From assembly GCA_020633315.1 (NCBI GenBank), contig JACKDV010000009.1, positions 88,501-152,500 on the forward strand: a stretch of DNA of 64,000 bases, read 5' to 3'. The position numbers and the translations under genes were made by a program. Position 1 is the first letter of the stretch. Every line of letters begins with the position of its first letter. The notes under the pieces were generated by a model. The model saw nothing but the letters and a program-made list of their open reading frames with translations, made no database searches and had not been told where the DNA came from. Source of the DNA: Myxococcales bacterium (GTDB lineage Bacteria; Myxococcota_A; Polyangia; Nannocystales; Nannocystaceae). Of this stretch, positions 8,537 to 17,700 are shown in pieces.

Positions 8537-9646
8537 ATGACGAAGAACGACGAGGAGTCCCGCCCGCTCCGAGTGCGAGTCATCGATGGTCCCCTGGAAG
8601 GGACCACGGTGCGAGTCCAGGGTCGACTGACCATCGGTCGCGCCTCGGGCTCCGACATCCAGCTCGTGCACGACGGCATCTCGCGACAGCACGCCCAGAT
8701 CGTGACCGACGAGCACGGACGCCACGTGCTCGTCGATCTCGACAGCAGCAACGGTACCTTCGTCGAGGGTCAGCGGATCCGCCGGCAGGTGCTCAGCCCC
8801 GGCACCATGTTCAAGATCATGCGCATCAAGCTGATCTACGAGCACGACGACGACCTGCCGATGAGCGAGGAGTCCGGGGTGTTCGCGATCCCGCGACCCG
8901 TCGACCGCCGCGTGTTCCAGCAGACCGTCGACTACGTGGCCCTCGATCTGCCGCGCCCCGTGGTGCAGGCGTCCCGCGTGGTCGAGCCCGACGCCCCGGT
9001 GCCCCGCGGCCACGGCCGCAAGTCGAGCGGGGTGGTGGTGCAGGCGCTGGGGGCCGACCGCCATCGCATCGTGGCGACGCGGGAGGACGGCTCGGTCTAC
9101 GGCGGCAGCCTCATCGACGACATCGTGGAGCTGCGGGCCCTGCGGGCGCACCGGCTCCGCGGCGACTCTCCCTCCCCGGGGCAGCTCGAGCGCCTCGAGG
9201 CGCTGCGCCAGCGCCTGGTGACCCCCGACACGGGCTTTCCCACGCGGCGCAGCTTCGAGCGCTTCTCGTGCCACTTCCCGGCCAAGCTGCGCTTCGCCTC
9301 GGGTCACGAGATCCCCATCGCCGTGCTCGACCTCGGGGTCGACGGGGCCAAGGTGAGGGTCTACCAGCACGCGCTGGGCCACGGCGAGATCGTGTGGCTC
9401 GCGATGCACCTGGTGACCCGCGGGCGGCCCCAGACGGTGGTGTTCACCGGGCGGGTGGAGTGGACCTGCGCCGATCACATCGGGCTGAGCTTCTCGGGCG
9501 CGCCGGGCTGGGAGCAGCAGGGCTACGTCCGCGCCCGCGCCGACACCCCGCGCATGACCACCGCCAAGCTCACGCCCCGCAAGCGCCCCGGCTCCGGCTC
9601 GGTCCCCATCGGACGGGTCGTGCCTCGCCCCCGGGTGACCTCTTGA
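8537..9646 (+). CDS. FHA domain-PilZ-like domain fusion protein
   Basis: A 369-residue soluble protein. Residues ~10-95 are a forkhead-associated domain with the phosphothreonine-binding signature: LTIGRASGSDIQL, then ISRQHAQI and DSSNGTFV. After a linker and a short conserved helix (SLIDDIVELRALRAHRL) comes a C-terminal PilZ-like domain (~235-330): RRSFERFSCHFPAKLRF, DLGVDG, FTGRVEWT. PilZ domains usually bind cyclic di-GMP through RxxxR and D/NxSxxG; here the second motif is DLGVDG, with the Ser replaced by Gly, so binding may be lost or altered. There is no membrane segment. It is probably an adaptor that reads Ser/Thr-kinase output. A second copy of the same architecture lies 616 bp downstream. 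Confidence 0.85.
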   Translation: MTKNDEESRPLRVRVIDGPLEGTTVRVQGRLTIGRASGSDIQLVHDGISRQHAQIVTDEHGRHVLVDLDSSNGTFVEGQRIRRQVLSPGTMFKIMRIKLIYEHDDDLPMSEESGVFAIPRPVDRRVFQQTVDYVALDLPRPVVQASRVVEPDAPVPRGHGRKSSGVVVQALGADRHRIVATREDGSVYGGSLIDDIVELRALRAHRLRGDSPSPGQLERLEALRQRLVTPDTGFPTRRSFERFSCHFPAKLRFASGHEIPIAVLDLGVDGAKVRVYQHALGHGEIVWLAMHLVTRGRPQTVVFTGRVEWTCADHIGLSFSGAPGWEQQGYVRARADTPRMTTAKLTPRKRPGSGSVPIGRVVPRPRVTS

Positions 9647-9665
9647 TCCCCCGTCCTCCTCGCCG

Positions 9666-10082
9666 ATGATCGTGCCCTCCGAGCCGGCCGTGTCGCCTCC
9701 CTCCAGCGGAGTCATGCTGCGGGGCGATGGGCGGGTGTCGGTGGGCCGACGAGGGGCGGGCGTGCTCGTCTGTCGCCTCGTGGGGCACCTGGAGCGGCAG
9801 CACCTCGAGTGGCTGCTCGCCGAGCTCGACCGTCACGTGGGCGACCAGGTCCACCTCGTGTTCGCCGACGCGAGCCGGCTGCAGTCATGCGTGCCCTCGT
9901 TCACCGACACCTTCGGGTCGTGGGCCGACGAGCACGCGGAGCTCCGCAGCCTGCACCTGCTCACCAACACCTCCGTCATCGAGGCCGAGGTGCCGGCGCT
10001 CCGCCACGCGCTCGAGGGTCGCCTGGTGCACCACATGGAGCCCGAGCGATTCCATGCCGTGCTCCTCGATCTCATCGGGTAG
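9666..10082 (+). CDS. Small hypothetical protein, possibly STAS/anti-sigma-antagonist-like
   Basis: A 138-residue soluble protein beginning 19 bp after the first FHA-PilZ gene, so probably in the same transcript. The alternation GVLVCRLVGHLERQHLEWLL, VHLVFADASRLQSC and LRSLHLLTNTSVIEAEV resembles the beta-alpha pattern of STAS-like or myxobacterial SpoIIAA-like proteins, but no diagnostic phosphorylatable Ser motif is certain. Being sandwiched between two FHA-PilZ paralogues suggests a role in the same signalling module. The fold assignment is tentative; the coding call is good because the frame keeps sensible protein composition throughout. Confidence 0.6.
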   Translation: MIVPSEPAVSPPSSGVMLRGDGRVSVGRRGAGVLVCRLVGHLERQHLEWLLAELDRHVGDQVHLVFADASRLQSCVPSFTDTFGSWADEHAELRSLHLLTNTSVIEAEVPALRHALEGRLVHHMEPERFHAVLLDLIG

Positions 10083-10262
10083 TGCATACCCTCCCTTCGC
10101 GTCCGGGGAAGGGCCGCCGCGTCGTCGGGAATCCATGAAATGCCGCGTTGCGCGACGAATTCGGCAGACAATGCGGTGTCAGATGCTAATGCTGAGCATT
10201 GGTAGCGTGGGTCCGACCGGCGATCGTCGGCGATCGCCCCTGCCGTCGGCCACCGTCCCCCA

Positions 10263-11318
10263 ATGCCGAGCGATCCCATGTCCCCAGACGAGCCCCCCAC
10301 CTCCCGCTGGCAGCTCCGCGTGCTCGATGGCCCGCTGCGCGGCGCCACGCACCTGCTCCGCGAGCGCACCAGCATCGGTCGCTCCGCGAGCTCCGACCTC
10401 CAGATCATCGACACCGGCGTCTCGCGCCAGCACGCGATGATCGTCCGCAACGAGCAGGGCGAGCACGTGCTCATCGACCTGGCCAGCGCCAACGGCACCC
10501 TGGTCGACGGCAAGCGCATCGATCGCCTGGTGCTCCAGCCCAACACCATCTTCCGCGTGGTGGAGACCGAGATCCGCTTCGAGTCGGCGCGCGCCGAGGG
10601 CTCGGCCGAGCGGGCGGCCCCCGTCGAGGTCGTGGGCAAGACCGACGCCCGCACCCTGCGGAGCACCGCCGAGCTGCGCCTGGAGGACCTCGACCTGATG
10701 CCGCCGCCCGTGGGCGAGGCGCCCAGCCGCGAGGTGCTCGCCGGCCCCGAGCGCCACCCCGTGCTCTTCGACGGCCCCGACGGCACGGAGCACGACGGTC
10801 GCCTCATCGACGACATCCTCGAGTACCGGCGCCTGCGCTCGCAGTGCCTGCGCGGCGGGCTGGCCCAGGCCGCCCAGCGCCGTCACTTCCATGCGCTGCA
10901 GGAGCGCCTGCAGCAGCCCCCCGCCGCGCCGCCGGTGAGCAAGCGGGCCTTCTACCGCTTCGACTGCTGGTTCCCCGCCATCCTGCGCTTCGCCGCGGGT
11001 GAGGAGCAGCGCTGCTGGGTCCGCGACTTCGGAGTGGACGGCGCCCAGCTCAAGCTCGAGGGGCACCAGATCCACCGCCACTCGATCACCTGGCTCGCCC
11101 TCGAGCTCGTGGTGGACGGCCGCCCGCGCTCCGAGATCCTCGCCGGCCGCGTGGTGTGGACCGACGGCGACTACCTGGGCCTGGCGTTCTCGGGCCCCCC
11201 GCGCTCGGAGGATGGTCGCTACGCCTCTGGCCCGGCCGTCCGCGAGGTGGTCGAGGACACCCGACCCATGCGCGATGCCTCGTCGCCTCGCCTGCGCCTG
11301 GCCAACGGCGAGGACTGA
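10263..11318 (+). CDS. FHA domain-PilZ-like domain fusion protein, second paralogue
   Basis: A 351-residue paralogue of the protein encoded at 8537-9646. The FHA domain (~12-95) has TSIGRSASSDLQI, VSRQHAMI and SANGTLV, all pThr-binding positions. The same linker helix LIDDILEYRRLRSQCL follows, then a PilZ-like domain: SKRAFYRFDCWFPAILRF, DFGVDG, LAGRVVWTDGDYLGLAFSG. As in its sister, the D/NxSxxG motif has become DFGVDG, so cyclic di-GMP binding is doubtful. Two FHA-PilZ proteins with the same departure suggest that both keep a shared protein-protein function. The ATG at 10263 follows no clear Shine-Dalgarno; an ATG five codons later is possible. Confidence 0.85.
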   Translation: MPSDPMSPDEPPTSRWQLRVLDGPLRGATHLLRERTSIGRSASSDLQIIDTGVSRQHAMIVRNEQGEHVLIDLASANGTLVDGKRIDRLVLQPNTIFRVVETEIRFESARAEGSAERAAPVEVVGKTDARTLRSTAELRLEDLDLMPPPVGEAPSREVLAGPERHPVLFDGPDGTEHDGRLIDDILEYRRLRSQCLRGGLAQAAQRRHFHALQERLQQPPAAPPVSKRAFYRFDCWFPAILRFAAGEEQRCWVRDFGVDGAQLKLEGHQIHRHSITWLALELVVDGRPRSEILAGRVVWTDGDYLGLAFSGPPRSEDGRYASGPAVREVVEDTRPMRDASSPRLRLANGED

Positions 11319-11546
11319 CTCGTCGGGCGCTCGGGCATCGTCGGGTTGCTCGGGCATCGCCGGGCGCTCGGGCATCGCCTGCGCAGGGCCCCGAGCGTCG
11401 TGACGGTGACGTCGGCGTGACCCTCGATCGCCCCCGGACGCACGGGTAGCTCCGATCACGGCCGTTTCAGCCCCTCGGCTCCCGTAGCGACCTCGTCCTC
11501 ACGAAGCTCGCTTGGCACGCTCGCGGCCGACTGCGATCATCATCGG

Positions 11547-11900
11547 GTGATGGCGGAACGACGAACCCACCGGCGCTATGACGTGTGGTTCCCGGTGCAG
11601 GTGGACGCCGGGCAGCTCGGGACGGCGGTCGGGATCTCCAAGGACGCCTCGGCCAAGGGCCTGCGGCTCGATGCCAACGCCGACGTGATCATCGGCGCCC
11701 CGGTGCGGCTGCGCTTCCGCGTCTCGCCCCACGAGCGGCCGCAGGACGTCGACGGCACGATCGTCCGGGTGCATCGCAATCGCCTCGAGGACAGCGACTG
11801 GCCCTACCAGCTCGCCGTGGAGTTCGACGATCCCGAGCCCACGCTGGACCACCGCCTGGCCACCGAGGCCTCGCACCAGCACCCGAGCGCGAGCGCCTGA
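11547..11900 (+). CDS. Stand-alone PilZ domain protein
   Basis: A 117-residue single-domain protein. It has the cyclic di-GMP-binding N-terminal arginine block ERRTHRRYDVWFPV and a second motif DASAKG that fits D/NxSxxG exactly, followed by the strand pattern of a PilZ barrel (VRLRFRVSPHE, DGTIVRVHRN, YQLAVEFDDPEP). Unlike the two FHA-PilZ neighbours it keeps both ligand motifs, so it is the likelier true cyclic di-GMP receptor of this cluster. GTG at 11547 and ATG at 11550 are equally possible starts. What it controls (motility, adhesion or polysaccharide in other bacteria) cannot be read from the sequence. Confidence 0.82.
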   Translation: MMAERRTHRRYDVWFPVQVDAGQLGTAVGISKDASAKGLRLDANADVIIGAPVRLRFRVSPHERPQDVDGTIVRVHRNRLEDSDWPYQLAVEFDDPEPTLDHRLATEASHQHPSASA

Positions 11901-11996
11901 CCCGGCGCGCGATTCGGCCCCTCGCGGCCCATTCGCGAGACGAACGCCGTTTCGGTCGATGGCGGAGCGCGGCCCCCGGGCTGCTAGACTCGCCGG

Positions 11997-12767
11997 GTGC
12001 TCGCCCTGATGTTCCCGCCGTCGCTCGGTCGCCTGGCCGCGTCGGCACGGGCCGAGCTGTTCGAGCAGTGGTTCTCCCGACACCTGGAGATGCCGATCGA
12101 CATCCGGGTGGCGTCCAGCTACGAGGCGCTGCGGCGGGCCATCGAGGAGCGCGAGGTCGATCTGGCCTGGGCCCCGCCCGTCGTCTGCGCGGCGGTGCAG
12201 CACCGGGCCCACACCATCCTCAAGGCGATCCGAGCCGGCCACTCCACCTACCTCTCCGCCCTCATGGTTCGCACCGGCGAGATCCGGCGTCTCGAGGACC
12301 TGCGGGGTCGTCGGGCCGCGTGGGTCGACCGCCTCTCCACCGGCGGCTACCTGCTGCCGGCGGCCCACCTGCGCAAGCGCGGGCTCGACCCCGAGTCGCT
12401 GCTCGAGGAGCAGCGCTTCGTGGGCTCGTACCGCCACGCGCTGCGGGCGGTGATGGAAGGCGAGGCCGACCTCGCCTCGGTCTACGTGCGGGCCACCACC
12501 AACGAGGCCGCGCGCGAGTCGGTGCAGGAGCTGCTCGGCGACGGCGAGCGCCTCGAGGCGCTCGACTTCACGGCCGAGGTCCCCAGCGACGGGCTCGTGG
12601 TCATCGATCGCCCCGCGACCTCCGACGTGCACCAGGTGGTCACGCGCCTGCGCTCGCTCTCCGACGGTCGCACCCACACCATGCTGCTGACCATCTTCGA
12701 CGCCGAGGCCCTCGTGCCCGCGCATCCCGGCGAGTACGACGCCCTGCGCGACGCGATGACCGAGTAG
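11997..12767 (+). CDS. PhnD/TAXI-type periplasmic-binding fold protein without a signal peptide
   Basis: A 256-residue protein with the two-lobe fold of PhnD-like ABC-transporter binding proteins: SYEALRRAIEEREVDLAWAPP (ligand-site lobe), YLSALMVRTGEIRRLEDLRG, WVDRLSTGGYLLPAAHLRKR and VMEGEADLASVYVRATT. Such proteins normally bind phosphonates or related anions outside the membrane. Here the GTG start at 11997 leads straight into the fold with no hydrophobic leader, and no ABC permease or ATPase is nearby, so it probably acts as a cytoplasmic ligand sensor. The larger membrane protein encoded at 14800-18066 also uses binding-protein folds, which makes the neighbourhood interesting. The ligand is unknown. 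Confidence 0.7.
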   Translation: MLALMFPPSLGRLAASARAELFEQWFSRHLEMPIDIRVASSYEALRRAIEEREVDLAWAPPVVCAAVQHRAHTILKAIRAGHSTYLSALMVRTGEIRRLEDLRGRRAAWVDRLSTGGYLLPAAHLRKRGLDPESLLEEQRFVGSYRHALRAVMEGEADLASVYVRATTNEAARESVQELLGDGERLEALDFTAEVPSDGLVVIDRPATSDVHQVVTRLRSLSDGRTHTMLLTIFDAEALVPAHPGEYDALRDAMTE

Positions 12768-12927
12768 CGGTCGATCCGGCGCCTCCTCGAGCTCCCCTCG
12801 CCGATGGTCGCAGGCCGCCCGGCGACGTCCTGCGACCACGCCCGGGACCGAGCGCCTCGCCCTCCGCGTGGGCCGCCGTGCCCCCCCGGGCTTGTTCACC
12901 GGCCTCCACCCGGGGTAGGAGGGGACG

Positions 12928-13986
12928 GTGACGAGCGAGGCGAGCGAGGCGATGGGCCCAGCGAGCGCCGTTTCGGCGGGCTCCGGCGGGCTCGGGGACC
13001 CCGCGGTCGCCCTGACCTTCCTCGTCTGCAGCGAGCGCTCGGGCTCCAACCTGATCCGCTCCATCCTCAATGCGCACCCCGAGGTCTTCGCCCCCGAGCC
13101 GATCCACCTCGGCGCGTTCTGGGAGCGCCTCGACGAGTTCGGCGACCTGCGCGACGACGAGCGCTGGCGGGCGCTGCTCGCCGCGATCGTCGAGTTCCTG
13201 CGCGAGTGGAACGGCACCCTGCACCCCTCGGTGGCGCTGCGGGTGGACGAGCTGCTCGAGCGGATCCCCCGGCGCGAGTTCGTGGCGATCTACGAGCACG
13301 TCTACTGCCGCGGGCTCGCGGCCTCGGGCAAGCCGCGGCTGTTCGTCAAGGAGAACCACACCGCCCAGCGCTCCCCGATCCTGCTGCGCCACTACCCCGG
13401 GGCCCGCTTCGTCTACCAGGTCCGGGACCCTCGCGACTTCCTGGCCTCGTGCAAGCGGATGAGCCGCTTCAAGTACGGCTCGGCCGAGGGGGCGCTCGCG
13501 GTGTGGTGCGCCGACCAGCGGGCCGCGGCCGAGCTGCGGGCCCGGCTCCCGCCCGAGCGGATGTTCCGCGGCCGCTACGAGACCCTGATCCACGAGCCCG
13601 AGCGCTACCTCGGCGAGCTGTGCGAGCGCATGGGCATCCCCTTCGTGCCCCAGATGCTCGCGTTCCACGAGACCGCCGACGCCCAGCGGGCCGCGGCCCA
13701 CGAGGCCTGGCGCAACCTCGGCAGGCCGATCATCCGGGACAACAGCGGGCACTACGTGCAGACGCTGAGCCCCGAGGAGATCGCCCTGGTCGAGACCCAC
13801 GCCCATGCGCTGATGCTCGAGCTCGGCTACCCGGTCGATCGCCCCGCCGATCCCTCGATCGACGGCACGGGCCTGTCGCTCCCCGGCGAGGGCGAGCCCC
13901 ACCGCCGCCGCGTGGACGACGGCTCGAGCAGCTCGGTCGTCCACCGCGTGATCGACCGCCACGTGGCCGCGCTCGCGGGGCGCTGA
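12928..13986 (+). CDS. Sulfotransferase family protein
   Basis: A 352-residue P-loop sulfotransferase. This family moves a sulfo group from PAPS to an alcohol, sugar or lipid. The PAPS 5'-phosphosulfate loop is FLVCSERSGSNLIRSIL (~residues 30-47), the central FVKENH and VYQVRDPRDFLASCKR segment supplies the 3'-phosphate site, and ETLIHEPERYLGELCERMGI is the typical C-terminal block. The GTG start is supported by a strong Shine-Dalgarno AGGAGG five bases upstream (12917-12922). It has no signal peptide, so it is cytoplasmic. It reads into a TauE/SafE gene only 15 bp downstream. The acceptor substrate cannot be predicted. Confidence 0.85.
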   Translation: MTSEASEAMGPASAVSAGSGGLGDPAVALTFLVCSERSGSNLIRSILNAHPEVFAPEPIHLGAFWERLDEFGDLRDDERWRALLAAIVEFLREWNGTLHPSVALRVDELLERIPRREFVAIYEHVYCRGLAASGKPRLFVKENHTAQRSPILLRHYPGARFVYQVRDPRDFLASCKRMSRFKYGSAEGALAVWCADQRAAAELRARLPPERMFRGRYETLIHEPERYLGELCERMGIPFVPQMLAFHETADAQRAAAHEAWRNLGRPIIRDNSGHYVQTLSPEEIALVETHAHALMLELGYPVDRPADPSIDGTGLSLPGEGEPHRRRVDDGSSSSVVHRVIDRHVAALAGR

Positions 13987-14001
13987 GCCGGGAGCAGGAT
14001 C

Positions 14002-14736
14002 GTGCCCCTCGACCCGCTCACCCTCGCCGCTCTGCTGGTGACCGCCCTGCTCGCGGCGGCGCTGGCCGGGGTGCTGGGCATGGGCGGCGGCCTGGCCCTG
14101 CTCGGCATGATGACGGCGGTGCTGCCCGCCCCGGTGGTGGTGCCGCTGCACGGCGTGGTGCAGCTGGTGTCCAACTCCACCCGCACCCTGGTGCTGCTGC
14201 GCCACGTGGCCTGGCGGGTGTTCCTGGTCTACGCGCCGCCCATGCTGCTGGGGCTCGCCGCCGCCACGGCGCTGTGGTCGGGCGACAAGCTCACCTTCCT
14301 GCGCCCGGCCATCGGCCTGTTCCTGCTCGGCTTCCTCGCCTTCCGTCGCTGGGCCCCCGTGCTGCGCAACCCGCCGCGGTGGGTCTACGCGCTGCTCGGC
14401 CTGGTGGTGGGCTTCGCCAGCGTGTGGATCGGCTCGGTGGGCCCGCTGCTGGCCCCGTTCTTCCTGCGCGACGACTTCACCCCCGAGCAGGTCATCGCCA
14501 CCAAGGCCGCCTGCCAGTCGCTGTCCCACCTGCTCAAGATCCCCGCCTTCGTGGTGCTCGGCTTCGACTTCCAGGGCCACGCCGCCTTGCTCGGCGGGCT
14601 GGTGGTCGCGGTGATCGTGGGCACGCTGGTGGGGCGGGCGATCCTGGGCCGACTGCCGCGCAAGCACTTCGAGCGCCTGTTCGAGGTGCTGGTGGGGTTG
14701 CTGGCGCTGTGGCTGGTGGTGGGCGCGCTGCTGTGA
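14002..14736 (+). CDS. TauE/SafE family membrane transporter
   Basis: A 244-residue integral membrane protein with about seven to eight hydrophobic helices and the TauE/SafE signature: GVLGMGGGLALLGMM near the N-terminus, a second half-repeat starting GFASVWIGSVGPLLAPFFL, and ATKAACQSLSHLLKIPAF. Family members export or import sulfite, sulfoacetate or related sulfur anions. The GTG start comes 15 bp after the sulfotransferase stop, so the two are likely one operon, which fits a sulfur-compound theme. The transported ion is inferred from the family. A second TauE/SafE gene lies at 18967, on the other side of the TAXI-channel operon. Confidence 0.85.
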   Translation: MPLDPLTLAALLVTALLAAALAGVLGMGGGLALLGMMTAVLPAPVVVPLHGVVQLVSNSTRTLVLLRHVAWRVFLVYAPPMLLGLAAATALWSGDKLTFLRPAIGLFLLGFLAFRRWAPVLRNPPRWVYALLGLVVGFASVWIGSVGPLLAPFFLRDDFTPEQVIATKAACQSLSHLLKIPAFVVLGFDFQGHAALLGGLVVAVIVGTLVGRAILGRLPRKHFERLFEVLVGLLALWLVVGALL

Positions 14737-14799
14737 GCGGGCCCGACCGTCCCGTCGCGCGCCCCCGATGGGCTCGTCGCGCTCCCGCCTCCTCGGCCC

Positions 14800-17700
14800 T
14801 CAGCGGTTCTTGAGGACCTTGCGCAGGTCGGCCTCGTCCTCGGCGAAGGCCAGCAGGCGGTCGCCCGCCTTCACCACCAGGTCGGGCGGCGGGTTCACCT
14901 CGAGGCGCCGCGCCAGCTCGGCCTGCGGCGAGCTGTCGGCCACGTCGTCGGCCGCGTAGGCGAGCTTGCCCTGGTGGCTGTGGTAGAGCCCGATCGGCAC
15001 GATCCCCGCGCGCGACTTGGCGGTGAGCAGCAGGCGTCGCAGCTCTCGCCAGCTCTTGCCGTGCAGGGCCTCGGGCAGCGCCACCGTGTACAGCTCGGAG
15101 TTGTCCTCGCGGAAGGTGACGATGTCGTTGAAGAAGTCGCCGAAGGCGGGATCGAGGCAGGCGTTGGCCAGCCACGAGTCGGCCAGGCGGCGCGCGGGCA
15201 CGGGCACCAGCCAGCGCGAGAAGGGCTCGAACAGCCCCTCCATGTCGTCCTCGGCCGCCTCCACCAGGGTCACCGGCAGCAGCGCGCCGCCCTGGGCCGA
15301 GTCACCCGCCAGGGCGGGGGACTGCACGCTCGGGGCCAGGTCGAGCTGGGCGCGGCGCATGGTGTCGGCGCGGGCCTGGGGGTCCAGGCGCATGCAGGCG
15401 TGGTGCACGGCCCGGGCGATCCGCAGGGGGTGGTAGCTGCCCTGCAGCACGATCACCCGCGCGGCCCGGGGCAGCCGCAGCTCCACCAGCTCCTCGGGCA
15501 CCTCGGGGTTCTGCTCGTAGATCGTCAGGCCCCGCACCCGGGTCAGCTGCGCCCGCACGCGGGCCGGCAGCGCGTCGGAGATCACCACGTGGATCGCCCG
15601 CTGCCGCGAGGGCCCCGGGCTGCGCAGCACCCGGATGAGCTGGAGCATCTCCTCGCGGAAGTTGAGGATCACGATGTGATTGCGGGTGCGCCGGAACAGG
15701 CGCATCTGGTCGCGCGACAGGATGCTGGTGAGTGCCGCGGTGAACCACGCCAGCAGGCCCAGGCCGGCCACGGTGGCCGCCACCCCGATCACCCGCGCCT
15801 TGGAGGTCTTGAGCGACTCGCTGTCGAAGTTGCCCGTCGCGAACATGTTCATCTCCCAGAACGAGTCGTTGAGGGTACGAACGCGCGCGTTGCTGTCGTG
15901 CTCGAGGTTCCACACCACCAGGGTGGCCGCGCCCACGATCACCAAGAAGCCCAGGAAGGGCACCAGCGGGTTGGAGAGCTGGCCCTCGAGGTTGCCCGAC
16001 AGCGGGTTGCCCAGCAGGCCACGGCGCCGTGCCATGCGGCGCAGCAGCAGCAGCAGGCCCAGGGCCACGGCCAGGATGCCGCCGATCTCCGCCCAGTAGA
16101 TCACGAACTCGCGGCGCTCGGCCCACGCCGCGCCGCCGTGCAGGGGGATGGGCTCGCTCTCGGCGAAGCCGCGCCAGCGCACCTGGATCTCGGCCTGGTC
16201 GGTGGGGTGCTCCTCGAGCCAGCGCAGGCCGTCGATCAGGCGCAGCACCTCGTCCTCGCTCAGCGCGTCCTCGCCGTTGCGGCGCACGGTGAGCACCACG
16301 GTGCTCACGCACACGGTGGGCAGGCCGAAGCTCAGGCCCGGGTAGCTGTTGGCGTCGATCTGGCACACCCGGTAGTAGGGAAAGCCCTCGATCAGCCGCT
16401 CGATGCTGCTGCCGGGCAGGGCGTTGAGCCCAGCCGTGCCGGTGGCGAGCAGCCCCGCGATCGTGGCGTCGCCCACCTTGGTGGTGCGCAGCATCATCAG
16501 CAGCTCGCCGCGGCGCATCACCTCCATCGACTGCTTGTTGGTGAGGTCGAGCGCGTTGACGTCCTCGAGCGAGAGCCCCGCGGCGCCGAGGATCACCTTG
16601 GAGGTCTCGGTGCTGCCCGAGCCGCGCTGGCCCACGAAGATCGGGCGGTCGCCGAGCTCGGAGAAGTCGTCGAGGCGGACCGGTCGCCGCACGATCACGT
16701 GGGCCGCCGCGTCCTCGATGGCCGCCACGAGCTGCAGCTCCACCCCCGCGAGCTCGCGGGGCTCGATCCCACACATCCACCCGCTCTCGCCCTCCTCGCC
16801 GTCGGGCTCGTCGCTCTGCTGGTCGGCGGCCGCGGCCGCGTTGAAGGCCTCGGCCGCCACCGCGTACTGCACCATGGCCGCGTCGAGCTCCCCGCGGGCG
16901 AGCTTGTGCACGTTGTCGCACGAGCCCCCCGTGTGCCGCACCGACAGCTCCGACTCGGCGCCGATCTCCTTCATCGCCGCCGCGATGGCGTCGGCGGTGA
17001 CGGTGAAGCCCCCGCTCTTGCTGCTGGCGCCGAAGCGGATCTCGCCGTCCTTGCGGGTCCGCCGATCGAGGCCGCGCAGCTTGGCCCCGGGGTGCAGCGG
17101 CACCGGGGTGCGCTCGGCGAAGTCGCGCCACTGCAGCGGCCCCAGCTTGCCGTCGTCGGCCAGGCGCCCCAGGCCGTCGATCATGGCCACCACCTGCTCG
17201 TCCGCGAGCAGCTCCTGCCCCTCGCGCCTCGCGGTGAGCAGCACCGTGCTCACGCACACCGTGGGCACGTCGAAGTCGAGGCCGGGGTAGCTGTGGGCGC
17301 CGATCGTGCACAGGCGATAGTAGGGGAAGCCGTCGATCAGCCGCTGGGTGACGCTGGCCGGCAGCGGGTTGAGGTCGGCCATGCCGGTGTCGAGCAGGCG
17401 GGCGACCGCCTTGGTGCCCACCTTGGTGGTGCGCAGCACCATCAGCAGCTCGCCGCGGGCCATGGCGGCCATCGACTCCTTGTTGCCCAGGTCGAGCGCG
17501 TTGACGTCCTCGAGGGTGAGGCCGGCCGCGCCCAGCAGGATCTTGGAGGTCTCCATGCTGCCCGAGCCCTCCTGGCCCACGAAGATCGGGCGCTGGCCCA
17601 CCGCGGCCAGGTCGTCCAGGCGCACCGGTCGGCGCAGGATCACGTGGGCGGCCGCCTCCTCGATCGCGGCCACGAGCTGGAGCTGCACGCCCCGGAGCTC

